From: Humulus lupulus
Taxonomy: Eukaryota; Streptophyta; Magnoliopsida; Rosales; Cannabaceae
Direction: 5' to 3'
Assembly: GCF_963169125.1 (NCBI RefSeq)
Contig: NC_084795.1
Coordinates: 277,646,122-277,710,121, forward strand
Length of the DNA: 64,000 nucleotides
Part shown: positions 58,561 to 64,000 of the stretch, one piece after another
Numbering within the stretch: position 1 is the first letter of the stretch
Layout of the letters: every line of letters starts with the position of its first letter
Position numbers and translations under genes: made by a program
The notes under the pieces: model-generated
The model's database searches: none
What the model saw: the letters and a program-made list of their open reading frames with translations, nothing else
What the model was told of the DNA's origin: nothing

Positions 58561-59886
58561 TTGTATTTGGTTATCTTATGTGGATGCCGTTTATTACTGA
58601 CATTTTGATAGTATTCTTCATGATTTTGTAAGTACCTAAAGTAGTTTAATTTTGTGTTTTATTTTTGCAACTTAATTAGAGTTCATATATTATAAATAAT
58701 GTGTAATTTCTACATTGAGTTCAGTATTATAATATGCTTCAAAAATACTTTATGTTCAGTAAAGAGGGACTAACATCATAGAAAGTAAAAATAAACATAA
58801 ATTATTTAAAATAAATTAGATAAAATAGAAATATTATAAATTAATAAATTGGTTATAAAATATTACAAAATAATTCTTAAAAAAATTACAAAATACCTTT
58901 AAAATAATTAAATACAATTCTTAAATAAAAATATAGCTTATTTTATAAATTTACATTTATGTGGGACTAATTGTCTCATAAATTAGACTATAATTTAGAT
59001 CCCATAATAAAATGTTAATAATTCTAAAATCCTATATAAATTAGAACCTTAAAAAAAGGCCTTATTTCATTTAAATTCCTTTAATATCTTAAGATAATTT
59101 CTAAGTTATCAATTTGATTATTTTGAGTCACATATTGTAGCTCACTTGGTTAATTGTTTGATATAATATTTGCAAAAATGACAACTTTTGTTAAAACTTT
59201 AATAAAATACCAGTGTGCTATATTTTATGCAGTAAAATCCAATTATATAGATCAATGTGTTAATTTTAAAAAATAAGAAGCCCAAAAGGCCCAGGTGCTT
59301 GGGCATTGACCCAACACTACATAGATAGTTTAGTCAATAATCAATATAAATGAAAACAATCTTTAGCTTGACCCTGGAAAAAAAATCTGAAGAACAAATA
59401 ATTTCAAATTAAGAAAAAACACATAAATAAAAGGAAATACTCCAGTTGTAGTGAAAAAAATACTAAGAAAAAAATTAATAATAAAAAAACTAAAAAAAAT
59501 GAAAACAATCTTTAGCTTGACCCTGGAAAAAAAATCTGAAGAACAAATAATTTCAAATGTAGAATATATAAAAAAGAATTAAGAAAAAACACAAATAAAA
59601 GGAAATAGTCCAGTTGTAGTGAAAAAAAAACTAAGAAAAAAATTAATAATAAAAAAACTAAAAAAAATAGAAATCAAGAAAAGAAAGATTTTATTAGTGG
59701 ATGGTGACTTGTTTTCCTTAGTGAAGTGCCTCCTGACTTGGTCCCTCTGAAAATGTCTCTATAAATTTGCAAATTATAATATAAAACTAATCCTTTAATT
59801 TATTTTTTATAAAAATGGAAGTACTTTCTCACTTGTTTAGTTTCTTAAAAATAAAAATTAAAAAGATGTATAACTAGATAATGCAT
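58561..59886. other. AT-rich stretch with a 149-bp tandem duplication
   Basis: No gene was seen. From 59352 to about 59665 two copies of a 149-bp unit start with 'gaaaacaatctttagcttga'. The last eight bases, taatgcat (59879-59886), are the target-site copy of the next element. Confidence 0.6.
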
Positions 59887-61088
59887 GGGAAATTTGATAA
59901 ATCATGCTTACATTAGCTTAATATTTAAAATTTGAACCAAAGTTAACTACCATATGAAACAAATGCTCATCTTTCATTTAATACCAAAAATACCCTCATA
60001 CCTTTTCTCTCTATTCTCCATCTTTCTCTCTACCTTTCATTTAATAGCTTAATAATTAAAATTTGAACCAAAGTTAACCACTATTTAGAATGCTGTTTCG
60101 ATGTTGGATTTGTAGTTTGTTGGTATTTTTTTGTAGTTTTTTGGGTGAAAATCGTATTCTGTGAAAATCTGCGTTTTTTTTGGGTTCCTTGAGTTTTTTT
60201 CGAAATGCCCGATAGTGTCCGATAGAGGCCCGATTCGGGCACGATAGTTGTTGAGTTTCAAGGTTAGGGATGAAGGTCCGATGGAAACCCGATGGTTGCT
60301 CGATAGTTTTGGTTACCCGATAGTTGCCCTATCGTGCTAATGTCGTACCATCATCGTACATTTATGGCAAAAACTACAGTATTATACACCATCGTACCCA
60401 CTAGCGTCCCACTGTCGTACCATCATCGTACCATTGACAAAGTAAGTTAACAATTTGAAACTAACTATTATCGTACTACCATCGTACCTATATCGTCCCA
60501 CTACAAATTCTAAAATTACGATGTTATAGTAACTACTTAACAAATTCTATCGTACACCTATCGTGCTAATATCGTACCATCATCGTACCCATTATGGAAA
60601 TAACTACAGTATTGCACACTATCGTACCCACTATCGTAATACCGTCGTACCACCATCCCTAACCTTGACTATCGGGCAACCATCGGGTTGTCATCGGACC
60701 TTTATCCCTAACCTTGAAACTCAATAACTATCGTGCCCGAATCGGGCCTCTATCGGACACTATCGGGCATTTCGAAAAAAACTCAAGGAACAAAAAAAAA
60801 CGCAGGTTTTCACAGAACACGATTTTCACTAAAAAAAAACAGCAAAAAATACCAACAAACTACAGATCCAACATCTAAACAACATTCTAAATGGTGGTTA
60901 ACTTTGGTTCAAATTTTAATTATTAAGCTATTAAATGAAAGGTAGAGAGGAAGAGGGAGAATAGAGAGGAAATGTATGAGGGTATTTTTGGTATTAAATG
61001 AAAGATGAGCATTTGTATCATATGGTGGTTAACTTTGGTTCAAATTTTAAATATTAAGCTAATGTAAGCATGATTTATCAAATTTCCC
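59887..61088. mobile_element. Non-autonomous MULE-like foldback element with ATCGTACC motif
   Basis: A 1202-bp element flanked by taatgcat (59879-59886 and 61089-61096). The arms are inverted copies of about 420 bp starting GGGAAATTTGATAAATCATG on both sides, leaving about 340 bp in the middle. The arm tips and the block 'aataccaaaaatacc' resemble the MULE-2 ends, and the arm also shares the 'atctgcgttttt' leader type. The centre holds about 13 ATCGT copies plus GTCGTACC copies. Arms contain further CGATAG/TATCGGGC variants. No coding capacity. Confidence 0.88.
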
Positions 61089-61850
61089 TAATGCATCAAC
61101 TATATATTTCTTATCTTATCTTATTCTATATATGTTTTTTATTTATTTATTTAGCTATTTTGTAGTAATATAAATATATTTATATGGTAGTTTTCGTTTT
61201 CGTTTTCGTTTTCGTACCTAATCATCTATACCTAACCCTCAATTCTTTACACTTATAAAATATATATATTTATATATATGGATTATCTCCAATTATAGCC
61301 TACTAAAACAAACCTTGTATTAAATATATAATGGAAAGTTTTGGATATATTTAATGATTAGAGGTATTAATTTAAACTTTGAAAAGAAGCGTGCGAATAA
61401 TTATTAATATTATCTTCAATACTTAATATTAGTATAAAGATAAAACATTTTCAATAGGACTAAACAAAGATAAGAAAATTAATAAATGTTTGCCAGGTCT
61501 GAACCAATCAAAGTTTGTGCCCACATAAAATTTAAATAGCCCTACACCTATTATAAATATATTTTTCATAAATAAATATTATATATTAATTTATGAAAAA
61601 GGAGTAAACTTACAAAGATAAGAATTGTCAAATGTGAATAAAAGTTAAAATAAGTACTAATGACATTTTTTTAATTCTATCCTTATCTAGATTTGTATAA
61701 TTTACCACGTTTTGATTATATTAAACCAAACAAAACAATATGGTAGGTGAATGTTGATAAAAGATAATATTAAAAATGTACTTTAAGATTTTGAGATTTA
61801 TAACATTATCAGATACTTTAAACTCATGTGAGAGCTAGCCCATATTGTTG

Positions 61851-61898
<48 letters not shown>

Positions 61899-62092
61899 TA
61901 TATGAATATATTAATATCATGTATTATGATTATCGGTTAAAAAAAAAGCTGTCCCAAACTGTGTTCAACTAAAACTATTTAGAAGTCTAAAAAGTGAACA
62001 TTTTTTTGAACTTTTGAATTGTTTTATAAAATATATCTAAAAACTATTAGTTAGAAACAAAATGAACTATAATAATTTGATAATATATATAG
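61089..62092. other. AT-rich stretch with (TA)n
   Basis: No gene. A (TA)n microsatellite of about 40 bp lies at 61856-61895. Confidence 0.6.
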
Positions 62093-62551
62093 AGAAATTT
62101 TATAGTGGGATGTGAGTTTAGTCCCTACTGGTAGGGGTGTTTATGTTTCCGGCATGTAGAAAAATTATAACTCAATTTTTTTATATGACACTGTATATTG
62201 TACTTAAAAAATTACTAGTTACAGCAGTATCTCATAAATTTTCGAAATTTTTTGAATGGTTTATGATGACCAAAACTAAATTCAATCAGTCAATTGTACG
62301 CATGTGTTTTGTTTGTTTGTTTGTTTATACAAGTGTAAATAATTATTTCGAACTCTTGTTTCGGTATTTTAAAATTTTCAGAAATTTTTAAAAATTAGTG
62401 GGATACCTACTATAACTATATTATACATCATTATATAAAAAACATTGAATTATAATTTCTCTACATGTCTAAAATAGAGATATCCCTACGAGTAAAAGCT
62501 AAACTCCCTACGAGTAAAAGCTAAACTGACACCCCTACTATGAAATTTCCC
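62093..62551. mobile_element. Palindromic MITE (foldback), copy 2
   Basis: The termini GAGAAATTTTATAGTGGGAT and, inverted, GGGAAATTTCATAGTAGGGG define a 459-bp element. Its arms pair through 'gtgagtttag' / 'gtcagtttag' and 'ataactcaattttttta' / 'ataattcaatgtttttt'. Internal blocks such as 'ttttatatgac.ctgtatattgta' parallel the element at 10615, so both belong to one family or close families. Confidence 0.75.
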
Positions 62552-63684
62552 AATATATAAAGACAAATATTTGGCTTGTCGGATAAGCTAATTTAATTAG
62601 AGAGTGATGATGATCATATGTTAGTTGTATATTTTAGTCTATGAGTAATGATATGTGCACCAAAAACATGCACACAAACATTACATACAGTGATGTGTAA
62701 CTGTTTTTTAAAACAGTGGATCGTAGTTTTAATAAATATGATTGGCTAGACTAAACTATCACATCAGTGTGTGTAATATTTTAGTATATATTTTAGGTGC
62801 ATATATTATTATTCTTTAGTCTATAGTTGCATAAAATCGATATTAATTCAACAAGCTAATTTGTATATATATTAATTATAGGAAATATAAGTAAATGTAA
62901 TAAGTTCATTAATAGAGTCACGAGACATGCTTGTATAAATTAAATGAAAAAAGCAATAGTTAGTCATCCATAGAGAGGTCATTGTTGAATAATAATAATA
63001 ATAATATTAATGTATTTTTGAAAAGGCAATAGGGTCGATCGAACATGTCATAAATCATAATCAAGGTTGCATATATATAAATATACATATATATATATAA
63101 ATAATAGATAAATAGTGTTGACTAAAGCATGGGTTGTGTCTGTTGTTATAATTAACACCAAACAAGTAAAGAAGTGGCCATCTTTAATTATTGTGGATGA
63201 TCAGTCCAAGTCGAATGAGGTTCTTTCTTAGCCTTGATTTGGATTTGGACGGATCAAGCATATATTTCTCCATTTACGTCCCATGTTTTTTTGCAATTTA
63301 ATTCTTCACAACTTTATATAATATAGCTGCAATTTCTTTATAATAGTGAATTTTATTTATTTATTTATTAAATTAGGGCTAAGGATTTTAATTATATTAT
63401 TGAATTTACAGATGTGATGAATTATTTAATATTGTTTCTATTCCTTTTTATATTGCAAAATGGTACAAACAACATTTATATAGTTCCTTAGAAGGGACCA
63501 CATGTACACTACTAAACAGAAACAAGACAACTGTCTAAACAAATACAGCAAGGATAGAAAATCAGTAATTAGAGACAATTAAGCATAATTAATACATCCA
63601 TTTATGGTTTAACATCCCCCTGCAAATGCAGCGGGCATGGATGCACGGTAAGTTTGGATTGCAACTCCTGGAACCGGGTTGTCA
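62552..63684. other. AT-rich intergenic stretch
   Basis: No gene or RNA recognised. Contains 'aataataataataata' at about 62989 and short TA microsatellites near 63070. Confidence 0.45.
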
Positions 63685-64000
63685 CACAACAAGGAAAATG
63701 GGCTTTTACTTCGGTTTTTAAACTTGATTTACTTCGGTTTTCGCTAAAATTCGCAACCGCAGTAGTTCGAAGCGAAGTAAAAACTAGCTAAAAATCGAAG
63801 TAGAATGCCCACTTTCTACTTCGGTGTTTACATAATAACCGAAGTAGAAAGTGTATATACGCTAGCATCCTGGGCACTTTCTACTTCGGTTTTTAGGTAA
63901 AACCGAAGTAAAAATGGTACTTTCTACTTCGGTTGTTAGGTAAAACCGAAGTAAAAGGTCTACTTTCTACTTCGGTTTTGTCTAAGAACCGAAGTAAAAA
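63685..64000. mobile_element. CACTA transposon left terminus, family D (runs off the window)
   Basis: CACAACAAGGAAAATGGGC at 63685 differs by one base in the first ten from CACTACAAGG-type termini. It is followed by a dense array of ACTTCGGTTTT and its complement AAAACCGAAGT, spaced so that adjacent copies can pair. This is subterminal CACTA architecture. The body lies beyond 64000. Confidence 0.75.

Overview
This is nuclear DNA from a flowering plant, almost certainly a eudicot. It is AT-rich, has GT-AG introns, is filled with nested plant transposons, and carries one host gene that looks like KNATM, a KNOX-family protein without a homeodomain. I cannot name the species. Nearly all open reading frames are transposon-derived, and most are broken.

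Layout. 0-3.3 kb: 3' end of an Athila/Tat-type LTR retrotransposon (env-like ORF, then its LTR). 3.3-9.3 kb: termini of three CACTA transposons, a GA-rich minisatellite and a decayed Copia fragment (minus strand). 9.3-16.3 kb: an AT-rich gene island with the three-exon KNATM-like gene (minus strand, 14047 to 11343), a palindromic MITE just downstream of it and a short repeat array in its promoter region. 16.3-17.0 kb: a truncated LTR that also serves as an empty-site control for a later insertion. 17.0-34.3 kb: a Tat-type gypsy element truncated on its right, split inside gag by a second complete 12.2-kb Tat-type gypsy element (19300-31528, TSD gatac, two 758-bp LTRs). The inner element carries an antisense spliced gene between integrase and the 3' LTR. 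35.6-46.7 kb: a Copia-like LTR split by MULE-1, a 10.4-kb Mutator-like element with a 9-bp TSD. 49.6-57.7 kb: MULE-2, 8.1 kb, also with a 9-bp TSD. 59.9-61.1 kb: a 1.2-kb non-autonomous relative of MULE-2 with very long inverted arms. The rest is AT-rich sequence, a Copia remnant, MITEs and, at the right edge, the start of another CACTA element.

The most interesting system is in the MULEs. MULE-1 and MULE-2 each carry a mudrA-like transposase gene (plus strand) and a convergent minus-strand gene with a DUF1985 domain and a Ulp1/C48 cysteine-protease domain. Each is also filled with its own short motif: about 40 copies of a GTAACCAGTTAC-like near-palindrome in MULE-1, and about 70 copies of a TCGATG/CATCGA motif in three arrays in MULE-2. 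The motifs lie mostly in introns and spacers. The small third element has its own ATCGTACC-type motif. This resembles the Arabidopsis VANDAL/VANC anti-silencing systems, in which a transposon-encoded DUF1985-family protein recognises short motifs dispersed in the element's non-coding DNA. That function is inferred here.

Coding parts of the TEs carry stop codons and frameshifts; in the inner gypsy element many stops fit C-to-T decay of CGA or CAG codons. No tRNA, rRNA or CRISPR array was seen.
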